The notes: a model not told the origin generated them from the sequence alone. A DNA stretch of 64,000 bases from Hyaloperonospora brassicae (GCA_947650285.1 CANTFL010001429.1:62001-126000), one strand, 5' to 3'; positions 46,262 through 56,960 are shown, counted from the stretch's first letter. Program-made: numbers and translations.

Positions 46262-47590
46262 AAGACATCGGATTGGATAAAGCAATTGTATGTCACTCTA
46301 CTAGGTGTGTGTAGATTTTTCATACTGGTTACATTATATGTAGTGTGTAGGTTTGAATATCAGTACTGCGTATGAATTTTTCTAACTCGTGTGTATGCTT
46401 TTTTGATAACCTAGTAAAGATAATTATTGTTATTGCGTATGATAATAATGTCTTGTCGAATGATTGTAAGCATTATTAATTACACACTACCTTTTAGGTG
46501 GCATTGGCCTTACATATGTATGCAAGTCACCTCTTAATAAGTGCGAGGACGCGCGCAACTGATGCTTATTCAGTTCCATTATAGGCTTTTGCCATTCCAT
46601 TATCTAAGTATAAGGTAAAAAACGATTTCTTTTTTGAACTAAAATTCAAACGCGTATCTCTATTGGTATTAAGCAAAATAAGTCGCTGCGTTAAAAACAC
46701 TACCCCTACATCTTATTTTTCACATCAAATTTATAAACACAATCATATGCTGCATTCTCCCCTATGCTTGTTGTGTCATCAGTATGGGTAATGATGTTTT
46801 AAGAATCGTTATATGTTAATGTACATGTAATATAGTTTGGTATGAGAAAAGATTACCAAAAAATACCGTGTTGAGTACAATTTCAATCAATGTTACCTCG
46901 TCAAGTCCTACCCCATTGAAGGCGCACATGTCAAAGTCTATCCCGCCTGCAGTTTCTTAATCGACGGCTACCAAATCACATTTTACCCCGTAACAGCTTT
47001 TCCGTCGAGAGCTACTACATCAAGACTAGCGCGGTCAAGAACCTGTTATATTAAAGCACGCTGGTCAACGACTTCTAGAAGACCTAATATGCCTTTCATA
47101 AGAGGTATTTTTGCAAAAAGAAGCGAACGATAAAGCTACATATGCACCTGTCATGATGAAAAAGACCAATAGGTATCTTAACAATGCGCATATTTACAAT
47201 TCTAATTGCCCATTCTCATTTTCATTTTTGTCATACGCGTAACAACTAATTGTTACAGATAAACATAAACGGCATGGTTTGTAGGGGTCTCAAATACAAG
47301 CGTTAAAAAGTAGAATATACCTATGGTTGGCACTAGTCGCAAGCAGCGATCAAACTTGTCTGGTCATCAATAGACCAGTATTATTAGACGCCACTATGTT
47401 AAATATTCTCCTAAGCCGGGCGTTTGACTCAAACAGAACACACCGTTTTTTTTAACGAGCTCCGATCCGGTGAGACTAGAAAACGCAAAAAAAACTAAGA
47501 ACTCGTGAGTAGCGAACTGATAAAGGTATCCGAAAATTAGTATTTTTGACAAGTGACGAAAAAGGTTCTAAGCAGAAGGCACAAATCCTT

Positions 47591-47709
47591 TAGTCGGGCG
47601 GACAATATATTTGGTGACCGCTTGGCTCGTTATATCGTTAACACGAATCCTCTTGTCAGCCGAACAATATGTTCGGTGACCTCTTGTCCCGATATATCGT
47701 TGGCTCTAC
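47591..47709. repeat. Diverged tandem duplication, about 66 bp apart
   Basis: Two segments share the phrase ACAATAT(A/G)TT(T/C)GGTGACC(G/T)CTTG and then ATATATCGTT or TTATATCGTT. The first is near 47595-47643 and the second near 47661-47709. It is an old duplication and both copies have drifted. Confidence 0.6.
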
Positions 47710-50700
47710 CGCTATATGAGAAATTACAGATATGTGAGGCTTAAAACATACTGGGCCCAGGCTAATTATCATCGAACTGATTGGTAAGACGGATTTTGCT
47801 TAAGAAGCACTGAAAAAAGCAGTGCGAATGGCTTCAACTTTTTATATTTTCATCTTAACAGCCTGCTCGCCCACTTATCTTGACAAATCTGTCGTGTCTG
47901 TGAGTCGCGTAAGCTTGCCAATGTCGAATATAATAATATTAAAATAAATTGTTCAAATTTACGTTTTAGCCGCTTACAATTCAATAATCAGGCAAGACAA
48001 TATAGGTAGACTTAGGCATCCACATTTATTTTCTCTTGCTAAAATATTGTTCATACAGATCAACTTTATGATCAACCATCCGCTATGATCAACGCGGCAC
48101 CACTTTTTCATTCGAGCATAGAATCGTTCATAAGCAAAAGCAATTTACATTTGTTTGTATCAAACGAACACCATGTATGTCAAGTCGCCATTTGCAAGTT
48201 CAGACCAACCTATTGACCGATAATGTTTGACAATGAGATATAATTTCGTGACTGCATTATTTAAATTTGCTATTTCTATCACTAGTAAAAATGCAATAAT
48301 TTTTATTGCATAAGTCTATGCTACAACCACGTCGTGACTCATTATACGTATGACATCATTAATACTTTACAGCCAAGAGCTATTGACTCCTAGATAATTA
48401 TCGTCGAAATGGTTTGGCTGTGAGTGTGCGCAAGATATATGGACTAGCTCCTCTTGCTTCCTCGATTAAATAGACCTAATGAAATTGACCTAATTCTTAG
48501 TGTCCTAAACTACACGCTGATAACACAGTATAGAACAAGCCTTGTCATTTGCATCTGAAGGCTTTGCCATACCTATCTTGGGGATAGAAATCACTGATGA
48601 ATCTAGAATTCAGCCATCGGTATAATGTCGTTCGATATGACACGTGCCACATTATGCAAATAGGAAGGATGTAACATTAAATTTATTCGATACAGTTTAA
48701 TAATTAGTATATTCATCATCGAGATTTTAGCTTAATGAATATGACGCAATGAAGTACATGCCGCTAACGGAAAGTCAATGAACAAGCCATTGGTCAATCA
48801 TATTATCAGAATGTAGTCACTGGCAACTGAATTTCCGTAACATTGACTAATTTTGTCAGAGTACTGGGCAAGAAGCGCTCTTGTCTGGTAAAAGTAGGAT
48901 CATGGCTTGTTTCTAAGGTCTTTGTGAGTGGCAGCGGTTTATGCGCTAGTGTTTATAGACGGCCAATAAATTCGTATGCATAAAACTGAATTAGCCATAT
49001 CATCGTTAAAATTATGCGTAGAATCCATAAAAGGAACTAGAAAGCATTCCATGGTCTCAACTTTTGTCACATTAGTTCCCACAAAATTATGCACCGTATT
49101 ACGTCTCATAGATGATATGTTAATATGAATGATTCTAATATGAGTGAGTTTAGCGCCTCTGAATATAAGTTTTGTAGTGGATATTAGCCACGTGGGATAA
49201 AGACATTACGCTTTGACTGATGCAATTTTAAAGATGCGCGGCTTTGAGTCGAAATAATACAAGTTTGAGACCAATAGAGTGATAACCAAATATTCTTTTT
49301 GTAGCCGATTAGCCCTTACTAAGTAGTTCATACGGCTAGGCCATTTACATATCTGCAGTACACCGCTGGTGAGTAGTATAGACACAACGACTTAAGGTGG
49401 TGTATCCCTTTCCATTTTGCACTACATAACGAACAAGCCGGCAATGCATTATTTAAAACACTACAGATCTAAAAAACCGAGCATTGCTGCATGGTGCTGT
49501 AAATTGACCCACACTGACCTCGAATTGATAAAGCTCAGTAGCTGTCTTAGCAATAAGTCGGTATACGGATTACACACACTCGTCGTGTCAATAACACCGT
49601 CTCATGATACCCTCAGTCCTGATATCATGTACAATATAGAGTGTCCGGAAGAACAGAGCCAATATCGCCCAGTGTGTAGCCCCGCTCAACCGGTGGTCAT
49701 CGTTTAACAGAAATGTGCTTGACTTTCATCGTTACACGATGGAACGGGTCAACGAATATTGAATCCCGACTGTTGCAAGGAAGAAGTTAAAAGTAATTAT
49801 CAGGGATCTTTGTAATTACAAATGCAACATACTTTTACGCATCATAGAGTAAGATCTCTGCTTTTTTATCGAAAGCATGGATAAGGTCGTATTGGTATGG
49901 ATCTTGTGAACGTTGTTGATTAGATTAGGCTTGATTCTTCTTATAAGAGTTTAGGTCAAGACGACGTCAAGTCAAGCTTAGCAATCAGCGCTGTATCTTC
50001 AGCCGCATTATGTTGACATGGTCGGACCAAGAATGCTATTGTCCTAGCAAAGAGAAATCCAAGAGTTATTTTACAAGTGAACTCACAGACACCTTAAACA
50101 AAATGTTAGTCTTGATCACAGTGAATCCTTTCTTGACATGCCCACATCGTTTGACATTACACTCTAGTCTTATACCGAGCTTATCGATCGCCATCGCGAT
50201 TCACTGATATCCATTGAAGCACATCAACTTCAATAACTATTCAATACTACAAATGTTAAGGTTTGCTTATTCTTCTTTCGTCAAAATCCTCATAACGTTT
50301 AGCGAGATTGAACACGCGCGAGTCATTTCTTGGGTGCTAACAATAGCTTGTTCTTATTGACGTGGCTGCTGATCTTGGTCGTGCTATACTTGCGGGAATG
50401 CATTTTGCATTGAGGACTCGAGACGTTCATTGGGTAGAGCACCAGAACCCTGCGGGGCAAAGAGCTTATATTATCTGGTTGTAATAAAGCGTTTTACTTC
50501 ATACGTGCCAACTTCTATACTTCCACCCTCATAATGAGCCAGTATGTATAGAAGTCAGGTAGCGAGTACCCGCAAACGCTATCAAGTGTAGCAAAGCTAT
50601 CACAACCCCATGTCAGCGGAGCATCTACGTCTTTGGTAGCCAAATAGCTCTATCAAATCTCGCGATGATGACTCGTAGCACTACACGTTAAAAATAACAG

Positions 50701-52442
50701 CATAGCTTGGCCTGAAGAGTTGGATAGCTCTTATAGCTGAGAGCCGACATCATTGAAAAATCACACAAAGTGATCGATATATATCTAAAGAGGGTTTTGC
50801 TCTTTGGCTCAACACACAGCTGCTTTCATGTTCGTGATTTGTCTACAACGATACATATGGCCGAAGTACTGCAATCTAACCAGGGTATAGTATCACCTTG
50901 TCGTAAATATACATGCTTACACCGAATGTGTGGCTGATAGCCGTGATCCACCTGCCTTTACGTCCTTAAATAAGCATTTGCATTTGTAAAGGTCATCTAC
51001 TATCGATAGGAAATTTATAAAGCCAGCAAGCTGCTATTTTGCTAGAATGCGTTGGACCTAATCGTCATTACCACTCAAATCGTGATCAGCAATTCAAATA
51101 GTTGTAAAAACCGACGTGTGACGCGAAACTATACGACAAAGAGGACAGAGACACAGCAGTACAATGCAACTTACTGACAATGTATTGTCATTCACTTTGA
51201 TAGTCAGGCTAAGGACCGTGTAGCATGCGCAGCTCGTTACATGCGTCTCAAGCCAAGCGAATTTTGGTCCCTTTCGAAAGTCAAGAACCATCAAACGGCA
51301 GCGGAACAAATGCAGCTACCATTTATATGTAGCCATGCTGTAATTTTGATGCAAACCTCATTTATCGCTTCTTCCACCATTGATAAACAGTGAGACAGGA
51401 CACCAACCAAAGTAGATATATGTTTATTACCATTAGCAATTTAACAGACTTCTCATCGCGTAACAGCGCTGCTACGATCTATATTAAAAATTATCACCTT
51501 ACAGGTACTCCTTCTTTTGATCGTGGTCACAGCGTTTGGCTTCTCTGTCTGCTTATACATCGCAGGTAGGACAATGAACGAGATTGCTTTCACGTCGTCT
51601 GAATGTCTCAATCTCTAAAGCTAAAGTTATATCCAGGTGCCGTGATCACGTGGGCTGCCTCAACACCATACATGGCGTATCCCTTGCTATCATCTTGCCA
51701 TTGTACTGAAGTTTTAAGCACTTATTACAAAAGTCACTAGGAATCACCATCGGCTCCCCCATAATGCTTGAGCAACCGTATTCGTCGGTACAATCGAGCA
51801 TGATGCAGAGCATTTGTCCATAGAGCCAGTGTTACAGCTCGAAAACTTTCACTCGCACCGATTGCGTGCGACCACCGCGTTATTTACCATTGTGGAATTG
51901 TCGACACAATAGCAGCAACTTGTACACATCGTTTAAGACGATCAACATCTTGCATACAATTATATGTCGTCTTACAGATATGGTCTTTCTTCCCAGTGAG
52001 AAAGAGCTCTTTGTTGTACATGCGACAATACTGTGTGTTTTAACAAATTGTTACGTACCTGCTCGCTGATGCCCTCTCTTTCGAATACTGGTTCTTTACG
52101 TGTCTATGACCGTCGACGACGTAGGCGCTTAGGCTGGCCAGATTCCATTGGACTTAAGCAAGCGAGTTTTTGCGACGAACAATCGCTTTACCGTGGCGTT
52201 CGCTGGTGCATCCTACTTACGTTGACGAAGAGTTATCGGTCTGCCTGCTCTGGTAGGTAGATGCCTCTTTAGTATCACTGCTGACTGGAGTACTTAGATA
52301 TAGATCCTGAGCAAGGGCTTGTCTGCCATTGAGGACCACGTTGACTTTGTCAAGTAGTGTCTATTTCGCGGACGGGCGCTGCGTCCCACTGGACCACGAC
52401 GACAGCAACTACAAGGCGTGCAAAGCGGCGATTTTAAGAGCT

Positions 52443-52525
52443 GTTAGAGTTAATTGGTCTCGTTGTTCTCGGTTGGCGGAGAGGTTCGCAATACTGAATG
52501 CACTTAATATGGGTTTGGTACGCAG
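52443..52525 (+). other. GT-AG intron (83 bp) in the PGL relic
   Basis: GTTAGAG starts the intron and TACGCAG ends it. Removing it joins AILRA to SLVLERPFFAIDASL in frame, as the family alignment requires. The length is typical of oomycete introns. Confidence 0.7.
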
Positions 52526-52630
52526 AGTCTTGTTCTGGAGCGTCCATTCTTCGCCATCGATGCCTCGCTGACCCCGCAAGCCACGGCCGAGGACTATGCA
52601 AAGAAGATGGCTGTCGTGTGGGGAAGCGAT

Positions 52631-52694
52631 GTGAGACGTTGATCTTCTTCTTTGATTGTTGTCGTGCCACAACAAAAGGTGCTGTTGTTCGTAG
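52631..52694 (+). other. GT-AG intron (64 bp) in the PGL relic
   Basis: GTGAGAC starts the intron and GTTCGTAG ends it. Removing it joins VVWGSD to [16 protein letters not shown] in frame, restoring the expected catalytic-region context. Confidence 0.75.
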
Positions 52695-53374
52695 CTCCCT
52701 CGCTTTGATCGAATTCTGCTGGGCATGGGTCCAGATGGCCACATGTGTTCGCTCTTTCCTGGCCATCCGCTGCTGGAAGAGAATAAGCTATTTGTGGCAT
52801 CCATAAAAGACTCGACGAAGCCACCGTCGCAGCGTATCACGCTCACCTACCCGGTCATAAACAATGCTGCCAATATACGCGCCTCTTGTCCATTGATCGG
52901 AGTGCTTGACAAACTGTAATGACACGTCCATGCGTCTTGTGTCAATTGCATTCGTCCCTACAGACACTAGAAAGGCCGGGCTGATTCTGAACATGATCGG
53001 CATTGAGAAACAGCACCTACTCTTCCCGCCGCCAACATCAAGCGTACATATAGACCTGTGAGTGCGTTCGAACGGATCATGAGAGCGCTTGCCCGTTACA
53101 TCTTCCGTTCGTCCAGTACGCCGATGTCCTTACATACACATACCAGAGCAAACAGACCGATGAAAACAGACACATTGATATGACAATTCAGTTGCAAATC
53201 ATCGTTTTATTTGATCCACGTCTCACTTTGTGGGTGAAAGGACCCCGATAAAGATCAATCTATGCTAACTGCCAGTTCGTAGCAAAAACAATGCGGGCTA
53301 CATAGACGCCGCTTTACGAAAGCATGAGTATCAGCCCCGTCTTACTACAGCCGTCAAGCGCAAAGGCGCTACGA

Positions 53375-54115
53375 CTAGTATGTAAGTGTTAGCAACGCCT
53401 TACCAACGCTTTCAATCACAGGAAAAGGTTCAACGATCACCTCTGCGCAAGTCAAATCTGCCGTTCTCGGGGGAATGTTGAAGTTGTTCGTCCTGGTCAC
53501 AGTGAGTTGGTACTCGCCATTGACAGTGAAGCTGTCCGTGTGAATGTCGTAGCACACAATGTAAGTTTTTCCATCGACATTCACAGTAAATCCTCTGTGA
53601 CAAGTATATTCATGGTGGTGGGTACCCCATGGGATATTCATGATCTCCCGGAATATAAGATTGATATCCGGGATCGGATCGTTGCCGGATATCGAGCCTA
53701 AACACGGATAGCGGGATTGCCGATCGTAGATGATATGCCGCGTCACACGAGCGACACCATCTATCAGATCGTAGGCCGACCATAACTTGTCGATACCGGA
53801 CGCACCATTCGGGAGGAACTTTGCGTAGGCATCGTAGCGAATCATCCGCCCGCCGTCGATCAAAACAGGTCTAACCACCATGGTATAGTCGGCCTCGGGA
53901 TTAGTCGGCTTCACAACTTTGATGGAGAAAATCGGCCATGTTGATGTCGACTCAGCTTGAAGAGCGCGTGTGCCAGAGTCACCTGAGAACATCGGCCATG
54001 TTGATGTCGACTCAGCTTGAAGAGCGCGTGTGCCAGAGTCACCTGAGAGTGCCGCATGTGCGGTCAAGAGCAACGCGGAGTAGGCGATCGTCCAGTACTG
54101 AAGAGCTGGAGCCAT
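53375..54115 (-). CDS. Small secreted protein, oomycete family of unknown function, candidate effector
   Basis: This is a 246-residue intronless protein. The start at 54115 is chosen over an upstream Met (54166) because the core promoter overlaps that upstream Met, and because MAPALQYWTIAYSALLLTAH gives a proper signal peptide with cleavage near A22-L23. Residues 24-63 are two perfect copies of a 20-residue unit, SGDSGTRALQAESTSTWP plus two residues. Each places an R-A-L-Q motif (30-33 and 50-53) in the window where oomycete effectors carry RXLR; no acidic dEER follows. The rest contains LWSAYDLIDGVARVTRHI, PCLGSISGNDPIPDINLI, GFTVNVDGKTYIVCYD and four Cys. From memory, uncharacterised secreted Phytophthora proteins share this arrangement. 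Host-interaction function is an inference from secretion only. The gene looks intact. Confidence 0.8.
   Translation of the reverse strand: MAPALQYWTIAYSALLLTAHAALSGDSGTRALQAESTSTWPMFSGDSGTRALQAESTSTWPIFSIKVVKPTNPEADYTMVVRPVLIDGGRMIRYDAYAKFLPNGASGIDKLWSAYDLIDGVARVTRHIIYDRQSRYPCLGSISGNDPIPDINLIFREIMNIPWGTHHHEYTCHRGFTVNVDGKTYIVCYDIHTDSFTVNGEYQLTVTRTNNFNIPPRTADLTCAEVIVEPFPVIESVGKALLTLTY
53931..54050. repeat. Perfect 60-bp tandem duplication inside the secreted-protein gene
   Basis: Positions 53931-53990 and 53991-54050 are identical except at the last base or two of the register. They start ATCGGCCATGTTGATGTCGA and encode the duplicated 20-residue unit just after the signal peptide. In-frame duplication with near-perfect identity implies a recent event. 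Confidence 0.9.
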
Positions 54116-54162
54116 CTCGAACGAGGAATTGGTGCGCAGCAGCTGTAATTGAGTCACACGAG

Positions 54163-54178
54163 GCAAATTCGATAATGA
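54163..54178 (-). promoter_or_regulatory. Oomycete core promoter (Inr plus FPR) of the secreted-protein gene
   Basis: On the minus strand the sequence reads TCATTATCGAATTTGC. The TCATT initiator is followed at the right spacing by AATTTGC, a match to the flanking promoter region consensus MWTTTNC known from Phytophthora. It lies 48-63 bp upstream of the chosen start codon. This supports both the oomycete assignment and the downstream start. Confidence 0.7.
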
Positions 54179-54240
54179 ATCAACGATGCATCCGATTCAA
54201 GCATTTTGACTGAGGCAAGTGTATGTAAGACAGGTCACAG

Positions 54241-54513
54241 TCTGACGTCACCGTGTGACGTCACCGTTTGACGTCACCGCCTAACTTCACAGTCTGATAT
54301 CACCGTATGACGTTATCGTCTGACGTCACCGTCGAACTTTACCTTCTGACGTCAAGGTCTGACGTCACCGTCTGACGTCACTGTCTGACGTCATAGTATG
54401 ACTTCACCGTCTAACGTCACCGTCCAACTTTAGCGTCTGACGTCACTGTCTGACGTCACTGTCTGACGTCACAGTCTAACATCACAGTTTAACGTCACAA
54501 TCTGACGTCATTT
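54241..54513. repeat. Array of 21 13-bp units centred on TGACGTCA
   Basis: The array is 273 bp of exact 13-bp periodicity. The commonest unit is TCTGACGTCACCG. Twelve of the 21 units keep the full palindrome TGACGTCA (units 1-3, 7, 9-12, 16-18 and 21). The others are one to three changes away. TGACGTCA is the canonical CRE/ATF-type bZIP site. The array begins about 60 bp upstream of the core promoter of the secreted-protein gene. Whether it binds a factor is inference. Confidence 0.9.
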
Positions 54514-54593
54514 GAAACATTTTAGAAGGACTTCGAATGATAGGCATAGAGGTAGCACGATGGACCTTGACCAATTTATCTTGGAGATTCGTA

Positions 54594-55205
54594 GGTACGC
54601 ACCCACCCTTTGATACGTACACACACCCTTAAAATAAAGGCCCCTCCAGAAGCACCGTGTTACCCTAACGAGGTACTGCATTGTTATACATGCAAAACGG
54701 CCTTAAAAATATTGTCTGCTACCAACACACCCGTCCGTGATATGGGCCTCTTTTGTGTCATCACACAACCTTGCGTATGACTTCCGCTCATTATCCGGTA
54801 CACCCTAAAAGTACGCATAATACTACCATTTCGTCTATTTAAGATAATTTTAACTTTTGGATCAAGTATTTAGCTTACCCCTTACTGGTCATGAAAAATT
54901 AAATGCCAACGGAAGACATAAGGACACCCAGTAAAACTGTCTACAGTAATCACTAACATAAATAATACCGTAGATGAAAAAAAGGTTTCACATTTTTAAA
55001 ATGTACTGCGATATAGACAATGACGGAGGAAAAATGTCTCGCATGCATTGAAGCTGGTGTTAGACCAGACCAGAGAATGGCGGCTTGGTAAGTATTTCGT
55101 TTTTCAGACTGCTGCATAACAGTAGACGGTAGGCGCATCACAATTCACATGGTTGTATTTATTGGATTGGATGGGGGTGTACGTATCAAAGGGTGGGTGT
55201 GTCCC
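54594..55205. mobile_element. MITE-like element with terminal inverted repeats, about 610 bp
   Basis: CACCCACCCTTTGATACGTA near 54600 recurs in reverse complement at 55182-55201, with flanking matches giving arms of about 33-36 bp (54594-54629 and 55171-55205). The interior has no transposase; the longest frame is 62 codons on the minus strand. The structure fits a non-autonomous DNA transposon. A target-site duplication is not clear, so the superfamily is left open. It starts about 80 bp from the end of the TGACGTCA array. Confidence 0.65.
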
Positions 55206-55763
55206 ATAAAATATCCTTATCATTTTATTAATTACTATGAATTAGGATACGGCGCTGTTGGTCGACTTCCGACACTGCTGTGACTGACTGTCGATCATTC
55301 ATCGAGGCCAGCGCTCCGCCACATACAAAATTGCAGTCAATGTCGATCAATAATCGATAACGGCACGTACTCGATTTTTCAACACAACACAACACAACTC
55401 TGACAAGTTCTCTCCTCACGAAGGGCAAGATAAACCTGCCTCTCGAGACAAAAGGTGCAATTTATACCGAGCGCCGGTTAGCGACTTCTGTTGAAACCTA
55501 TTGCGAGCTGCTATAAGTTTGTTAAGCAAAGTCTTACGGACAACGCTTTCGACGTTGCAGATAAATTAATTCCCCGCTTGCGCCAACGACACTTCGTCTC
55601 GGTTGTGGTTTACGTGGTACAATTGATGTTTAAAAAGATAATAGTGTTGTAATCATGCTCAGAGCAATGGATCTTCGCACTGACATCAAGACAATGGAGG
55701 CTAGATGAATATAAGACTGGGATCCGACATCTCCCAGTGGTATAATCAAACCTCTATCTCAGA
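55206..55763. other. No gene recognised
   Basis: A+T-rich sequence lies between the inverted-repeat element and a Gag-like frame. A short CAACA microrepeat occurs near 55380-55396. I see nothing else. Confidence 0.45.
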
Positions 55764-56396
55764 TTACTCGGAAGGCATCCATGGCATCTTATTAAAAGCA
55801 GATCGTAACGCATCACGATCCTTCTCCTCTTGCGTAGTGTATCTGTGTACACGACAATCGCTGAAATCACTGGGATTGCTACGGCTATGATGACTCCGCG
55901 ACGAGTCATCGACACCATCACGATCACCAGCATTATCATGTTTATCATTCGAATCAAACGAATGCGAGTGCAATCGGCTTGACCCCCGCGAAGAGTCCTC
56001 AGAATCGCCGGATGAGCCGAACGATTCATGACGCAAGTCAGGATTGAGACTGCCACGAGGTGTGGCAGCAGTCGTTTCTGCACCGGTAGCCTTACGGCTG
56101 GAATTCGCGGGCGACTTCGAGTCGGAGGAAAAGTCCGATTTTCCCGAATAGAGAATCTCTATTTTGGAGTCGTCGTCCACATTTTCACCACCCGTAGCAG
56201 AGGCTACGGATGAATAAGCTGTACGTGGGAGATCACCTGCACCTGCAACATTGAGTGTTGTAGGATGCTTATAAGCATTAGCAGGCGACTAAGCACCTGC
56301 TGCCAAGTCTTGAGATGCTTGCTCTCTGGCTGCACGCATCCGTAAAGCCGCGTCAGTAGCGGCCTCGTTCGCGCAGCGCATGGACGACCTCGTCAT
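55764..56396 (-). pseudogene. Gag-like N-terminal reading frame of a retroelement, one stop
   Basis: A 210-codon frame starts at 56396 (MTRSSMRCANEAATDAALRM) and has a single in-frame stop about 35 codons in. It then continues SPANAYKHPTTLNVAGAG through a Ser/Asp/Arg-rich, low-complexity middle and ends NKMPWMPSE. Phrases such as RAAREQASQDLAAGA and the acidic Ser-rich region resemble N-terminal Gag segments of oomycete Gypsy elements as I remember them. It is on the opposite strand to the LTR just downstream, so the two come from different insertions. Confidence 0.5.
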
Positions 56397-56439
56397 TCGC
56401 TAAAATCTAGAATGAGTTGGTCCCAATTAACAAGTGTTC

Positions 56440-56960
56440 CCCTTCCCATAAAGCGACCAACGGTGGTCACTCTGTAACCAATGAATTCAAATCACTCACT
56501 GTAGTAACTGATGGTCAAGGCGATGATGTAACTAGGTAAGCCCGCTACATAATAATTTTTAAGAATGCATCATTATTTTAGATATTATCTACTAATAGTT
56601 AGTCAACATCACTCGAAAAGAGGTAATGTTGGCGGAATATTACCTTCATGTTGATATTCGTGGGTGCTCCACTATTGGTTGATGTAGACCATATCTACCA
56701 AATTAACCACCAATCGCTGCTGGACGCACTCAAAGGGTGGTGGGTAAGAGGACAACGTAGGAGATTGTTTTTTAATATAGTTAGATCAAGACGAAAGATG
56801 ATTTTAACAGGAAAATAACTATATAAAATGAAAATTCTATTTTTTACTCAAACAGAGCTTTCGGGTTTTTATTCGCTTCGGTTGCTCTTCCTCGCCACGT
56901 GCACGTGACGTCAGGAGCACGTAGACTTGTGTTCAGTCAACACAAGGTCTTGCCAGTCAT
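56440..56960 (+). mobile_element. 3' end and LTR of a diverged relative of the 21-28 kb element
   Basis: 56440-56523 aligns with the internal end at about 28165-28232, including a purine tract CAAGGCGA. The LTR then starts TGATGTAAC at 56524, as in TGATATAAC at 28233. Further matches include ATTGGTTGAT and CACCAATCGCTGCT(A/G)GACGC. The two are clearly diverged. The right end is estimated from the length of the related LTR. The internal region upstream has been lost or replaced. Confidence 0.6.

Larger units (their letters stand above)
44641..51977. other. Long gene-free A+T-rich stretch
   Basis: I support no gene here. The longest frame (45710-46261, +, 183 codons) has a hydrophobic middle and no recognised motif; it may be chance or a lineage-specific gene. 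A short G+C-richer patch at 46895-47070 reads like decayed coding DNA. A diverged 66-bp tandem duplication lies at 47591-47709. Otherwise nothing is apparent. Confidence 0.5.
51978..53090 (+). pseudogene. PGLS: Decayed 6-phosphogluconolactonase gene with retained introns
   Basis: The enzyme hydrolyses 6-phosphogluconolactone in the oxidative pentose phosphate pathway. Pieces appear in order. The start is MVFLPSEKELF (51978). RFTVAFAGAS near 52188 is a degenerate form of the family's substrate-site block. YFADGRCVPLDHDDSNYKAC lies in exon 52329-52442. FFAIDASLTPQATAEDYAKK lies in 52526-52630. [20 protein letters not shown] and [14 protein letters not shown] lie in 52695-52874. IAFVPTDTRKAG resumes at 52945. 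Two introns are clean GT-AG, 52443-52525 (83 bp) and 52631-52694 (64 bp), both phase 0. Damage includes an in-frame TAG with a two-base deficit at 52355, a 70-bp intron-sized insert at 52875-52944 with no GT or AG ends, and a frameshift before LPAANIKRT. The retained introns rule out retroposition. The family is clear; inactivity is likely but not proven. Confidence 0.8.

Noticed and set aside
51978..53090. Calling the PGL locus a functional gene
   Set aside because: A stop with a two-base deficit before exon 52329-52442, a frameshift near the C-terminus and a splice-site-less insert argue against it, although unresolved introns cannot be fully excluded.
53375..54115. Calling the secreted protein a canonical RXLR effector
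   Set aside because: The motif is R-A-L-Q, not R-x-L-R, with no dEER and no visible WY helices. Only a candidate status is supported.
54113..54166. Upstream Met at 54166 as the start of the secreted protein
   Set aside because: That codon falls inside the core promoter (54163-54178), and using it would place 17 polar residues before the signal peptide.
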